This document shows positions 43,552 to 52,094 of a DNA stretch of 64,000 nucleotides, one piece after another. This stretch comes from Bacteroidota bacterium (GTDB taxonomy: Bacteria > Bacteroidota > Bacteroidia > Bacteroidales > NBLH01), in contig JANYKN010000007.1 of the NCBI GenBank assembly GCA_025361565.1, positions 62,001 through 126,000 of the forward strand, given 5' to 3'. Below the pieces are notes generated by a model. That model made no database searches. It was given only the letters and a program-made list of their open reading frames with translations, and was not told where the DNA came from. Position 1 is the stretch's first letter; every line of letters begins with the position of its first letter. A program made the translations under genes and the position numbers.

Positions 43552-43680
43552 ATTTTAACTAAACCCTGAGTCTTTTACTTACACACTTTATAGGATACTG
43601 TCATTAAAAACATTGGAAATGTTGGGATTTGGTATTTAGCTCAATGATATTTCTTTTAAATTTTAATTTTATTATCACGA

Positions 43681-44127
43681 TCAAAACAAGTAGAATGTCA
43701 AAAAAAGTATTGACATCAGTAGACCTAATAGGAAAAAGTATCTTGCATATTGTTTAGCCATTTGTTGCTTTTTATCATAATTCCTTTTCTGTTTCTCATT
43801 CCTTCCTCTTTCTTCTATTGTTTGTTTTGTAGAGTCATTTATGAGCCCTAAGAAATAATTTTTGCTTGCATCCCATTGTTTCCCAAATATTATTAGAAGT
43901 ATTGAAATTCCAAACATCAAGATTGCAAAAAGAATAAATATATTTTCAAGTGCAGTTAATTTATCCTTATTATTTATTGCTAAAAAGAAAATTGCTGCAG
44001 TAATACCAGTAGACAAATTCAACAACTGCATATTTAAGTCACTTGCTATACCCCATGCTCTGTCATGAAATTTTTTAGACAACTCATCGGAGTTGCCTTC
44101 TTTCTTATATTTGTCTAATGTTGACAT
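43681..44127 (-). CDS. Hypothetical three-helix membrane protein
   Basis: A 148-residue protein with three hydrophobic segments (about 33-53, 61-82 and 126-146) and a charged cytoplasmic loop of about 40 residues containing EERGRNEKQKRNYDKKQQ. It begins 58 bases after the RxxxxH protein gene ends, so the two are probably co-transcribed. Some small multi-helix proteins of this shape act as membrane effectors in defence systems (SLATT-like), but I cannot assign it to one. It abuts the IS256 element. Confidence 0.6.
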   Translation of the reverse strand: MSTLDKYKKEGNSDELSKKFHDRAWGIASDLNMQLLNLSTGITAAIFFLAINNKDKLTALENIFILFAILMFGISILLIIFGKQWDASKNYFLGLINDSTKQTIEERGRNEKQKRNYDKKQQMAKQYARYFFLLGLLMSILFLTFYLF

Positions 44128-44184
44128 TGTATGTTATTTAAAAAGTAGTTTGCGATCGAGTTTATTTGAATACGTTAAACCCTA

Positions 44185-44727
44185 CTAGCTTTTGGCAGGG
44201 TGAGTTTCATTCTGAATATAAATTATAAATTTCTTTAGTAAATTTGCTAAATCTTCTACCAATTGTCCAAATTCGTTAAATTGTATTTCTAATATATCAA
44301 TTTCTAATATAGTTTGTCTCAATTGATAATCTTTTAATTTAATGAGATGTAATTTATTACGAACTTGATGATTATTGGTAATAGATTGAGGTCTGCTGTC
44401 AATTTTTGAATGTGCGAATTCATTCCTTTTAATTCTTAGTGCCTCAATTTTAGATAAGTATTCCTGATATTTGCTGAATTCAGAAGGTATAAATTTACTT
44501 ACTATTTCAGTAAACATTTTTATTTTCTGACTAAATGTCATATCAATTGATGACAATACAAGTTGTTGAAAGTGTATTCTTTTATATTCGTTGTTTTCAA
44601 CAAAATACCACGTTAAAAATTCATCAATAATTAGTTCAGCAGAAATTGCTCGGCTCATAAAAATGCCTCGATATTTATCGGTGGTGGTTGTCAACCAAAA
44701 TAAATATTCTTTTTCTTGTTCGTTCAT
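44185..44727 (-). CDS. Hypothetical helical protein with an RxxxxH (HEPN-like) motif
   Basis: A 180-residue, mostly helical soluble protein. IEALRIKRNEFAHSKID contains Arg101 and His106 in the R-x4-H spacing typical of HEPN ribonuclease-like domains, with the Asn after Arg that many have. HEPN proteins often work in toxin-antitoxin or defence settings, but the same motif also appears in non-catalytic members. The family is not confirmed. It lies between a small protein gene and the membrane protein gene, all on the minus strand. Confidence 0.6.
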   Translation of the reverse strand: MNEQEKEYLFWLTTTTDKYRGIFMSRAISAELIIDEFLTWYFVENNEYKRIHFQQLVLSSIDMTFSQKIKMFTEIVSKFIPSEFSKYQEYLSKIEALRIKRNEFAHSKIDSRPQSITNNHQVRNKLHLIKLKDYQLRQTILEIDILEIQFNEFGQLVEDLANLLKKFIIYIQNETHPAKS

Positions 44728-44753
44728 TTTGATTATGTTTTATATCGCTAGAT

Positions 44754-45089
44754 TTAAAGATTTTTTGAGTTTAGATTTATTCTATAATTCATTTGTCCTG
44801 ATACGATAAGTTTGGTTATCAAATTGAGCACGCTATATCGATCTTCCTCAATCAACTGCTCTTTGTCAGTATTTATAACAACTAGATCAAAATTTGATTC
44901 ATTTTCAACAATGTAATTTTCAAGATACTTGTTGAAATTTGCATCTTTAATGCCAATATTGGCCATTAGTTTTTTTAATTCTTTAATTTTAATCACAATA
45001 TCTTCCTTTGATAGACTTAAATAGACGATACCTGTTACTTGTCTATATTGGATTTTGTCTGTTAATTCCTCAATTGTAAATTTTGTCAT
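44754..45089 (-). CDS. Hypothetical small protein, first gene of the HEPN-like/membrane unit
   Basis: The start at 45089 (MTKFTIEEL) is preferred; the longer frame from 45167 adds 26 residues rich in Ile/Tyr without a good start context. The 111-residue chain is acidic and alpha/beta (DKIQYRQVTGIVYLSLSKEDI, FDLVVINTDKEQL). No family recognised. It ends 26 bases before the HEPN-like gene begins. Confidence 0.5.
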   Translation of the reverse strand: MTKFTIEELTDKIQYRQVTGIVYLSLSKEDIVIKIKELKKLMANIGIKDANFNKYLENYIVENESNFDLVVINTDKEQLIEEDRYSVLNLITKLIVSGQMNYRINLNSKNL

Positions 45090-45203
45090 GATATTATATT
45101 TAATTATAAATACTATGATTTTTAAAATGTTATCATAATAAAAATTCAATTGCCCGGTGGAGGACAAATCAAAACTTAAACTTTTTTGATTTTTTCTAGG
45201 TAC

Positions 45204-47381
45204 TTAATCTTTTAAACATCTTATACTATTTCCCATTTCAATCTGACAGTCATCGATTGTCACATCCTGATTTAATACACATGTCATAGACTTCTTGTTA
45301 TCTTTAGCCGTAGAGGTCCAAAATTGAGCCGATTCATAAAGGTAGAAAAATCCACCTAGATCATACCATGCTCCATAACCTCCTGGTAAACCATTGAAAC
45401 CACTCTCGTTTGTCCCATATTTATTATCATAAAATTGCCATTCTGTAGTTGATTTCATTTTATTACTGGCAATTTCTTTGCCTCCTAAATAGTTAATTAG
45501 AGTCATCCATTCAACGTTGCTTGGCAAATGCCAACCATTAGGACATACTTTTTGTGCAGTCTCCCAATTATACAAATATCCATATTTGGCAATGTTTTCT
45601 TGTTTTTTGTCATATGCCCAAAAATTTCCACTATTTGGCTTGTAAGCAAGATTTTCAGCCATCCATGTTTGTATATCTATTTTTATGGTTTTGTAAATTT
45701 TACCATCCCTATTATCTATTAATTTGCCATATTCATAATCTTTAGGCACATTTAGCTCATTATTAATTACACAGCGGATTGAGAATCCATCATTTCTATA
45801 TCCACTACCTAGTCCAACATTATGGTCATTATCAAGGCCAAAATATAAAGGATCATATTTCCCTGTAAATATCCAAAAAAGACATGTGTTGCCAATACCA
45901 ACAAAAGCATTATCTATACGAACACCTGCTGGCAAAGCTGAAAAGCCCATAATATTTGAGCAGTTGGAATTAACTGGCCATCCATTAGTGTTTTTCATTT
46001 TTGACCATGACAATTCTTCAGCCCCGATATAAGTAGACAGAACTAGCCATTCGCTTACTCCTACTATATGCCAACCACTTGGGGCAATACCTCTTAGGTC
46101 ATTCGCAGCAAACCAATTGTAAAGTTTTCCGTATTTTTTACCGTTTGCAGGATCATTATTGTAATAACACCAAGCAGGTTTTTCACTTTTTCCAGCTTTT
46201 TCCCATTCTTCTACAGTCCTAGCCTGTGGTATTGGATCTCCATTGTTAAAAGTGCTCGCATCTATGTTTTCAGCCATCCATGTTTTATTGCCGATTTTTA
46301 CTGTTTTGTAATTTTTACCATCTCTACCATCGATTAAAACTCCGTAATCTAATTTAATATTTGCTTCTAACTCATTTAAATATTTACTATTTGGGAATCT
46401 CTTTTTAAAGTTGTCAAAATCCATATAAGTTACTTTAACTTTTATATTTTCATAAGTTATTAGCTCTATTTGCGCATAAGCCTCATTTAATCTCTTTTCA
46501 TTTGGGAATTCTGTAATAAATAATTCAAGGAGTTCTATATTCCTTTCTTTCAATGCTTGGTTATATAAGACACTTGGTAATTCTTCATTGATTTTAACTA
46601 ATATATATGATTTTGGATAATTTTTAGAAAAGTCAACATATTCAGAGTAATTTTTATTTATTTTTGAAAACGCAACCGAATCTCTTAAATGAATTGCCGC
46701 TGGTATCAAATTGTTGTCATTGCTCGTATATTCCTCTAAATAAGTATTAATTGATTCTAAAGTCATTTTAGATTTTGCATTTTGATAGGCCAATTCATAA
46801 AGCAAATTAGTAATCTCTGCTTTATGCTTAGAAGTTGGATATGCATTGAGGAAGTATTTATATCCTTTTACATCCTTGGAAATTAAAGACTCACTATAAG
46901 CAGCTTCTTCTTTTAAACCAACAACTTCTTGCTCAAAAAAACATTGATTACAAATACTTAAAGCTTTAATGTATGAATCTTCGGTATTTTGTTTTTTGGC
47001 AACTTGTAAAATGTTTTGATAGATTATTTCAATTATTTTCGGTAGGCTAAAATTATATTTCCCAAGAAACTCTTCAACTAAAACTTTGTTTTCAATAGAT
47101 TTTTTTGTTAATTCAAATAGTTTTAGTGACTCATACGGACTATATTTTGAGTAATTCACCGTACTAAGTAGCAGGCATTCCGCTAAAGAATAAATATTCA
47201 ATTCTTCGGCATCGGTCAGTTTGGCTTTAGATATTTGTTGAAACTCTTCGGATGCCTTTTCAATTTCATTTTGCTCTATGTATTTATATACTTTTTTCAA
47301 ATTCTGTGAAAAAAGACTTTGGTTTTCAAGCATTATCAATATTGTCACGATAAATAGTAAATATTTAATTTTTCTTTTCAT
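45204..47381 (-). CDS. Secreted TPR-like protein with two FISUMP domains
   Basis: A 725-residue secreted protein (signal peptide ending near SLFSQ). The first 340 residues are helical with tetratricopeptide-like spacing. Two FISUMP (Fibrobacter succinogenes major paralogous) domains follow. The first (about 347-555) begins LIDGRDGKNYKTVKIGNKTW and has SGWHIVGVSEW and GFSIRCV. The second (about 563-725) begins LIDNRDGKIYKTIKI and has NGWHLPSNVEW, GFNGLPGGY, FWTSTA and SIRCLKD. Such domains are common on Bacteroidota surface proteins, with no established function. It precedes the HEPN-like unit on the same strand. Confidence 0.8.
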   Translation of the reverse strand: MKRKIKYLLFIVTILIMLENQSLFSQNLKKVYKYIEQNEIEKASEEFQQISKAKLTDAEELNIYSLAECLLLSTVNYSKYSPYESLKLFELTKKSIENKVLVEEFLGKYNFSLPKIIEIIYQNILQVAKKQNTEDSYIKALSICNQCFFEQEVVGLKEEAAYSESLISKDVKGYKYFLNAYPTSKHKAEITNLLYELAYQNAKSKMTLESINTYLEEYTSNDNNLIPAAIHLRDSVAFSKINKNYSEYVDFSKNYPKSYILVKINEELPSVLYNQALKERNIELLELFITEFPNEKRLNEAYAQIELITYENIKVKVTYMDFDNFKKRFPNSKYLNELEANIKLDYGVLIDGRDGKNYKTVKIGNKTWMAENIDASTFNNGDPIPQARTVEEWEKAGKSEKPAWCYYNNDPANGKKYGKLYNWFAANDLRGIAPSGWHIVGVSEWLVLSTYIGAEELSWSKMKNTNGWPVNSNCSNIMGFSALPAGVRIDNAFVGIGNTCLFWIFTGKYDPLYFGLDNDHNVGLGSGYRNDGFSIRCVINNELNVPKDYEYGKLIDNRDGKIYKTIKIDIQTWMAENLAYKPNSGNFWAYDKKQENIAKYGYLYNWETAQKVCPNGWHLPSNVEWMTLINYLGGKEIASNKMKSTTEWQFYDNKYGTNESGFNGLPGGYGAWYDLGGFFYLYESAQFWTSTAKDNKKSMTCVLNQDVTIDDCQIEMGNSIRCLKD

Positions 47382-47414
47382 TTGTTTAGGTTTTTAATTA
47401 AAATATTAATCAAA

Positions 47415-48095
47415 TTAATCTTCAAGAAAATAAACTTTATATGTGACTCTTTTGCATAATTTTTCTACACACATGACGCAAATTTCTCCAGATACAGCCT
47501 TGTTATTTCTTTTTGAAAGTTTATAAGAGGCGAATTCCTTTTTATCGATTAAATAAAAACTTGTGTATTTATTCCAACCAGTTTTAGTTTCTCTATCTAT
47601 AAAAACTTTGGGAATTGGGATGTAATTACAATCACTACTGGATGATTCTTCCTCAAAATACAAGGGAGTCCAAATTTTGCCTTTTGGAATATTAAAAGTA
47701 AGACCGTTGTTATTATTATCTAATGTGAAGGTTTTGGTAATGAGAATACCTATTTCTTCACCATTTTCCGAAACAACATTGTCATTTGCTGGATTTAATG
47801 CACTATTAGATATACTATCATTTTGTATACCTACATCAAAAATGTGCTTTATTGCGTTAACTTTGGTTATTGCAAGCACCCCAATAGCTGAGATAATTAC
47901 AATTCCTAAAATAATCCATCTTCCTTTAAATGATTTTGTCCTAATTTGAAACTCTTCTCCAGAATTCTTATTTGTTTGTTTCGTATCTTTTTGAGTTTCA
48001 AATAGGCTTTTCTTCAATTGATCATATTCTTCTTTGCTTATCGCCCCTTGGTCTAAAAGGGATTTGAGCTTTTTAATTTCTTCTAGGGTGTCCAT
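47415..48095 (-). CDS. SHOCT-domain membrane protein
   Basis: A 226-residue protein. The N-terminus (residues 1-33: EEIKKLKSLLDQGAISKEEYDQLKK) is a SHOCT-type short helical domain, followed by one transmembrane helix (about 55-77) and an extracytoplasmic domain with two Cys near the C-terminus (CVMCVEKLCK). It is 33 bases upstream of the FISUMP gene, and a similar protein lies upstream of it. Confidence 0.65.
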   Translation of the reverse strand: MDTLEEIKKLKSLLDQGAISKEEYDQLKKSLFETQKDTKQTNKNSGEEFQIRTKSFKGRWIILGIVIISAIGVLAITKVNAIKHIFDVGIQNDSISNSALNPANDNVVSENGEEIGILITKTFTLDNNNNGLTFNIPKGKIWTPLYFEEESSSSDCNYIPIPKVFIDRETKTGWNKYTSFYLIDKKEFASYKLSKRNNKAVSGEICVMCVEKLCKRVTYKVYFLED

Positions 48096-48203
48096 AAATT
48101 TAATTCTTTAGCATTATTATTTTGCAAGTAATTAATTGTTTATATGTCAAATATTTTATGTCAGAATTTCATACTTTTCCTGAAAATTATTTATGTATTC
48201 TTT

Positions 48204-49076
48204 TTAATGGGGCGGTTCATATAAAGCCCAAAGTCGTATTGAAATAATTTTACTATTTGGTTTGAAATCGCTAAATTTTAAAATTTCTTCGGGCCCTCCA
48301 TCCTCAGTTCCAATATACCCTTCACTGTCTATTTCAAATTGGATAGTTTCAAATTCCTTTGCCATTGCTACATAAGGTGTACTAGACTCTCCATAATACA
48401 TAATTGCAGAACTCGGGTAGGCACTCATAAATTCTTTAATTGTAGATCCAACCCCAATATTTTTTTGTGTTTTATATTTTTCAGAACTCACACTTATTTC
48501 ATTAATAGTCTCATTTTTACCATCTTGTTCAGCTTTGCAAACCAAATCGTTTTCTTTTGTAATTTCATAGATTATTTGCTCATAATCTTCACCTTCTGTT
48601 GAGAGCAATTCAACTTTTTTTGTTATTTTATATTCTTTAGGTATTTGTTCTATTTTACCACCAATAAAAATATCACCAACTGAGCCTTGCTTTATAATAT
48701 AATTTGTTTTGATCTCCGTTTGCTTTTCATAGTATAAATAATAAAATATACTGATTAGTCCACAAATCACCCCTATTGCAATGAATATAAATGTGGTTTT
48801 TTTGTTTGCTACAGTTTTTTTTGCTTTTAAATTCAATGGATTAATTTCGTTTACAGAATCTTCCTTTTCCAATATCATTTCATTGTTGTCAGAATTTATT
48901 GTATTTACATCCAATTCTGAATCTTGATGTTTAGAGGGAGCTTGATTTTCTGGAACTCCTGCATTTTTAGCAATTAATTTTGCTTTTAATGATTCATACT
49001 CCTCCTTGGTAACTGCTTCTGATTGATACAAATCGAATAATTCTTCAAGTTCTGTTGTTATTGTTTTTTTTGTCAT
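48204..49076 (-). CDS. SHOCT-like membrane protein, paralogue-type architecture
   Basis: A 290-residue protein with the same plan as the gene downstream: an N-terminal SHOCT-like stretch (about 6-34, LEELFDLYQSEAVTKEEYESLKAKL), an acidic linker, a transmembrane helix (about 93-114) and an extracytoplasmic domain of about 175 residues (GSVGDIFIGGKIEQIPKEY). That outer domain resembles the DUF1131-like type found in envelope proteins, but the match is only by feel. Function unknown. Confidence 0.6.
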   Translation of the reverse strand: MTKKTITTELEELFDLYQSEAVTKEEYESLKAKLIAKNAGVPENQAPSKHQDSELDVNTINSDNNEMILEKEDSVNEINPLNLKAKKTVANKKTTFIFIAIGVICGLISIFYYLYYEKQTEIKTNYIIKQGSVGDIFIGGKIEQIPKEYKITKKVELLSTEGEDYEQIIYEITKENDLVCKAEQDGKNETINEISVSSEKYKTQKNIGVGSTIKEFMSAYPSSAIMYYGESSTPYVAMAKEFETIQFEIDSEGYIGTEDGGPEEILKFSDFKPNSKIISIRLWALYEPPH

Positions 49077-49462
49077 TTTATAAGCATTAGGTTATATTAT
49101 AAGATAAATTCCATATAAAGATAAAAGAAAATAACACATATGGAATTACTATCTGCTTTATTTTTCAAAGTATTAATAAATAATTAACAGTTAAATTTAT
49201 ATTTTCTTATACGGGGATGGTTACAAAAAGTTACAGAGAAATTGAAAATATATTTTTATCTCTCCTTAAATTCGTAAGTTGTTGATTAAATAGCTGACAA
49301 TCACGGGGTGACTAAATTCAGTTTTGTTTTTTCAATTCCCTGTGAATCAAAGAGTCACCCCGTGATTTGCGGATTTTGGATATATTATATGGCTACATAA
49401 TGGACATATCCTTATTTTAACTAAATTAGTACCCTCATTTCCATTTACCTTTATTGATAAAA
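49077..49462. other. Intergenic region between divergent genes, with inverted repeat
   Basis: About 385 bases without a gene. It holds the second member of the GGGGTGACT inverted-repeat pair at 49299-49367. No clear promoter consensus was found for the ADP-ribosylglycohydrolase gene. Confidence 0.5.
49299..49367. repeat. Inverted-repeat element, copy 2 (GGGGTGACT family)
   Basis: AATCACGGGGTGACT (49299-49313) pairs perfectly with AGTCACCCCGTGATT (49353-49367) across a 39-base loop. Arms match those of the copy at 38645-38719 except for a few bases. Confidence 0.75.
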
Positions 49463-50410
49463 ATGATAGATCTAAAAAGTAGATTAAAAGGTGGCATTTT
49501 AGGATTATGTGCAGGTGACGCACTTGGTGTACCTGTTGAATTTAACAGTAGGCTCAACTTAATTGAAAAGCCTGTTGTTGATATGATTGGATATGGAACT
49601 CACAGACAACCTCCGGGAACATGGAGCGATGATAGTTCAATGACTTTTTGCACGATGGATAGTTTATGCCGTGGATATAATTTAAACGACATGGCACATA
49701 ATTTCCTGAAATGGAGAACTGAAAGTTTTTGGACTCCATTTGGGATAGTTTTTGATATTGGAATAAGCACAAACAACGCAATCCTGAAATTTAAAAATTC
49801 CAAGAATCCTAAAACTGCTGGAAACGATGACGAAAAATCGAATGGAAATGGATCCTTGATGCGGATTTTGCCATTGGCTTTTTACTTAAAAGATGAATCC
49901 ATTGAAAAAAGATTTGAAATAATAAGTGAAGTATCATCCATCACACATGCTCATATCCGCTCGAGCATGGCTTGTTTTATTTACGTCGAATTGGCTCGTT
50001 TACTAATTATTGGAACTGACAAATTCACCGCATATACCGAAGCAATTAATAGTGCAAATGTTTTTTTTAAATCATCAGATATTGAACTTGATGAAATTAA
50101 AAATTTTAGCAGAATATTGGATGGTGAAATTCAAACACTTGATGAAAACAGGATTAGTTCTTCCGGATATGTAATTGATAGCCTTGAAGCCTCGATTTGG
50201 TCTTTATTAACAACTGCTTCTTATCATGATGCTGTTTTAAAATCAGTAAATCTTGGGGGCGATACAGATACCACCGGCGCAATTACCGGAGGATTAGCAG
50301 GAATTCATTATGGTTTCGATTCCATTTCACCAAACTGGATTAAAAAATTGGCAAGGATCAAGGATATTTTACACTTGATCGAAAAATTTTACACCCACAT
50401 ATCTAATTAA
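49463..50410 (+). CDS. ADP-ribosylglycohydrolase family protein
   Basis: This protein belongs to the family that removes ADP-ribose from proteins or small molecules (DraG/ARH-like). The ATG at 49463 is used rather than a TTG nine bases upstream; the chain is 315 residues. Metal-binding signatures are present: GDALGVPVE, GTWSDDSSMT near residue 55, NGNGSLMRI, a conserved SSITHAHIRSSMAC block, and GGDTDTTGAI near the C-terminus. It has no signal peptide. No partner ADP-ribosyltransferase is seen in the window, so the target is unknown. Confidence 0.93.
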   Translation: MIDLKSRLKGGILGLCAGDALGVPVEFNSRLNLIEKPVVDMIGYGTHRQPPGTWSDDSSMTFCTMDSLCRGYNLNDMAHNFLKWRTESFWTPFGIVFDIGISTNNAILKFKNSKNPKTAGNDDEKSNGNGSLMRILPLAFYLKDESIEKRFEIISEVSSITHAHIRSSMACFIYVELARLLIIGTDKFTAYTEAINSANVFFKSSDIELDEIKNFSRILDGEIQTLDENRISSSGYVIDSLEASIWSLLTTASYHDAVLKSVNLGGDTDTTGAITGGLAGIHYGFDSISPNWIKKLARIKDILHLIEKFYTHISN

Positions 50411-50489
50411 TATACTGAATTTTACAGATAATTATCACAATAGTGTTATTTTTTTACTTTAAAAAAGATCCTAGATTAAAAAATATCAC

Positions 50490-50497
50490 TACATTTG
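50490..50497 (+). promoter_or_regulatory. Promoter -7 element of tRNA-Leu
   Basis: TACATTTG matches the Bacteroidota -7 consensus TAnnTTTG and lies 14 bases before the first tRNA base. No clear TTG -33 box was found. Confidence 0.5.
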
Positions 50498-50511
50498 CAA
50501 ACCAAATTTTT

Positions 50512-50593
50512 GCGGATGTGTCGTAATTGGTAGCCGAGCTAGACTTAGGATCTAGTGCCGAGAGGCGTGGGGGTTCGAGTCCCTTCATCCGCA
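50512..50593 (+). tRNA. tRNA-Leu (anticodon TAG)
   Basis: An 82-base tRNA with acceptor stem GCGGATG (50512-50518) pairing CATCCGC (50586-50592) and discriminator A. The anticodon stem CTAGA/TCTAG (50539-50543, 50551-50555) encloses CTTAGGA with anticodon TAG at 50546-50548. A long variable arm (GCCGAGAGGC region), D-loop GGTAG and T-loop TTCGAGT fit a class II tRNA. The CCA end is not encoded. Confidence 0.95.
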
Positions 50594-50632
50594 CAAAAGT
50601 TTTAATTAAAATCGAAACCGCCCAATCTAGCG

Positions 50633-50659
50633 AAAAACCGCAGTTTTGGCGGTTTTTTT
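50633..50659 (+). terminator. Rho-independent terminator after tRNA-Leu
   Basis: AAAAACCGC (50633-50641) and GCGGTTTTTTT (50649-50659) form the stem with a T-run, 40 bases past the tRNA and 13 before tig. It should end the tRNA transcript or limit read-through into tig. Confidence 0.75.
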
Positions 50660-50671
50660 AAATCGTACAAT

Positions 50672-52042
50672 ATGGAAATTATTAAGGAACAAATCGACCA
50701 ATTAAATGCAACTTTAAAAATCCAGTTAAAAGATGAGGATATCAGCCCTAAAGTTGAAACTTCACTTTCGGATTACAGAAAAAAAGCACAACTTAAAGGT
50801 TTTAGGCCAGGAAAAGTACCTATGGGCCTTATCAAAAAAATGTACGGTAAATCGGTGATGTATGAAGAAGTAAACAAACTTGTTTCGGAAACCTTAACCA
50901 ATTACCTTTCAGATGAAAAGCTAGAAGTTATTGGTGAACCAATACCCTCTGAAAACCAGGAAATGATTGATTTCGACACACAGAAAGAATTCAATTTCAG
51001 CTTCGATATCGGGCTTCGTCCACAAATTGAAATAGAATTAAACAAAAAGGTTAAATGTCCATATTTCGATATTCTTGTTGACAATGAAATGTTAAGCAAA
51101 TATGTTGAATCGCATACAAGCCGCTTCGGAAAACTTGAAACAATCGATGAAGTTACTGTTGATGCTTTTATCAAAGGAACAATTGAACAAACCGATGCTG
51201 AAGGAAATGTGATTGATGGCGGTTTAAGTAAAGAGGAATCTTCCATTTCAATTGACCATATTAAAGACGAAGAGATTAGAAAGACTTTCATTGGTGCAAA
51301 ACGTGAGGATGTAATTAAAATCGATATTCAAAAAACATTTGCTTCAGATTCTGAAATTGCAATGGTTTTAGGTGTTGACAAGGAGTTAATCGAGTCTCTT
51401 GAACCTCATTTTCAATATACTATCAAAGAAATCACCGAATTCAAGAAAGCTGAAGTAAATGAAGATTTATTCGAAAAAGTTTTCCCTGGTGAGGAAATAA
51501 AAACAGAAGCTGAATTTAACGAAAAAGTGAAACAAAGTATCAAAGTGATGACTGCAAAGGACAGCGATTATAAATTTATGCTCGATTCACGCGATATGTT
51601 GCTTGACAAAACAAATATTCCATTGCCTGAAGAATTCCTTAAAAGATGGCTTAAATTAAGGGATGAAAAAGGAGAATTGACTGAAGAAAAACTTGAAAAA
51701 GATTTCCCATTATTCATGCGCGATTTAAAATGGCAATTAATTATGGGTAAATTGGTAAAAGACAATGAAATAAAAGTTGATCAGGAAGAAGTTAAACAAT
51801 TAGCTATTGACTTAACCGAAGCTCAGTTTCAACAATATTATGGTTTACCAGTTGGTTCGTTTCCTAGGGAACAAATGGAAAAATATGCAACTGATTTATT
51901 TCTTAAAAAAGAAGAAGAAGTAAAAAAATTGTATGATAAAAAATATGAAGATAAAGTAGCTGAATTTATTAAAGAATCGATTAAATTAGATGTTAAAGAA
52001 ATTTCAGTAGAAGATTTCAATAAATTATTGTCAGAAAAATAG
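50672..52042 (+). CDS. tig: Trigger factor, ribosome-associated chaperone
   Basis: A 456-residue trigger factor, a ribosome-bound folding helper with peptidyl-prolyl isomerase activity. The N-terminal ribosome-binding domain (about 1-140) shows the motif GFRPGKVP (residues about 39-46). The middle domain is FKBP-like but divergent, as in other Bacteroidota. A long helical C-terminal arm domain (about 255-456) completes it. Directly upstream of clpP and clpX, the order common in bacteria, so it links synthesis with quality control. Confidence 0.96.
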   Translation: MEIIKEQIDQLNATLKIQLKDEDISPKVETSLSDYRKKAQLKGFRPGKVPMGLIKKMYGKSVMYEEVNKLVSETLTNYLSDEKLEVIGEPIPSENQEMIDFDTQKEFNFSFDIGLRPQIEIELNKKVKCPYFDILVDNEMLSKYVESHTSRFGKLETIDEVTVDAFIKGTIEQTDAEGNVIDGGLSKEESSISIDHIKDEEIRKTFIGAKREDVIKIDIQKTFASDSEIAMVLGVDKELIESLEPHFQYTIKEITEFKKAEVNEDLFEKVFPGEEIKTEAEFNEKVKQSIKVMTAKDSDYKFMLDSRDMLLDKTNIPLPEEFLKRWLKLRDEKGELTEEKLEKDFPLFMRDLKWQLIMGKLVKDNEIKVDQEEVKQLAIDLTEAQFQQYYGLPVGSFPREQMEKYATDLFLKKEEEVKKLYDKKYEDKVAEFIKESIKLDVKEISVEDFNKLLSEK

Positions 52043-52094
52043 TATTTTTAACAATTGTAATTTTGAAGCTATAATTTAATTAAAACATAAACCG

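Larger units (their letters stand above)
39463..43602 (+). mobile_element. IS256-family insertion sequence, interrupted by an IS21-family element
   Basis: The ends are related inverted repeats. The left reads GGGAGTATCCGCATAACTGT onward; the right, on the other strand, reads GACAGTATCCTATAAAGTGT onward, and both continue through GTGTAAGT. ATTAAAAA is duplicated on both sides. The transposase gene (39554-40110 plus 42912-43551) is split by the IS21 element; removing that element and one CGTAGG copy restores an in-frame gene of 398 residues. The element without the insert would be about 1.34 kb, normal for the family. The nested order shows IS256 arrived first. Confidence 0.9.
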
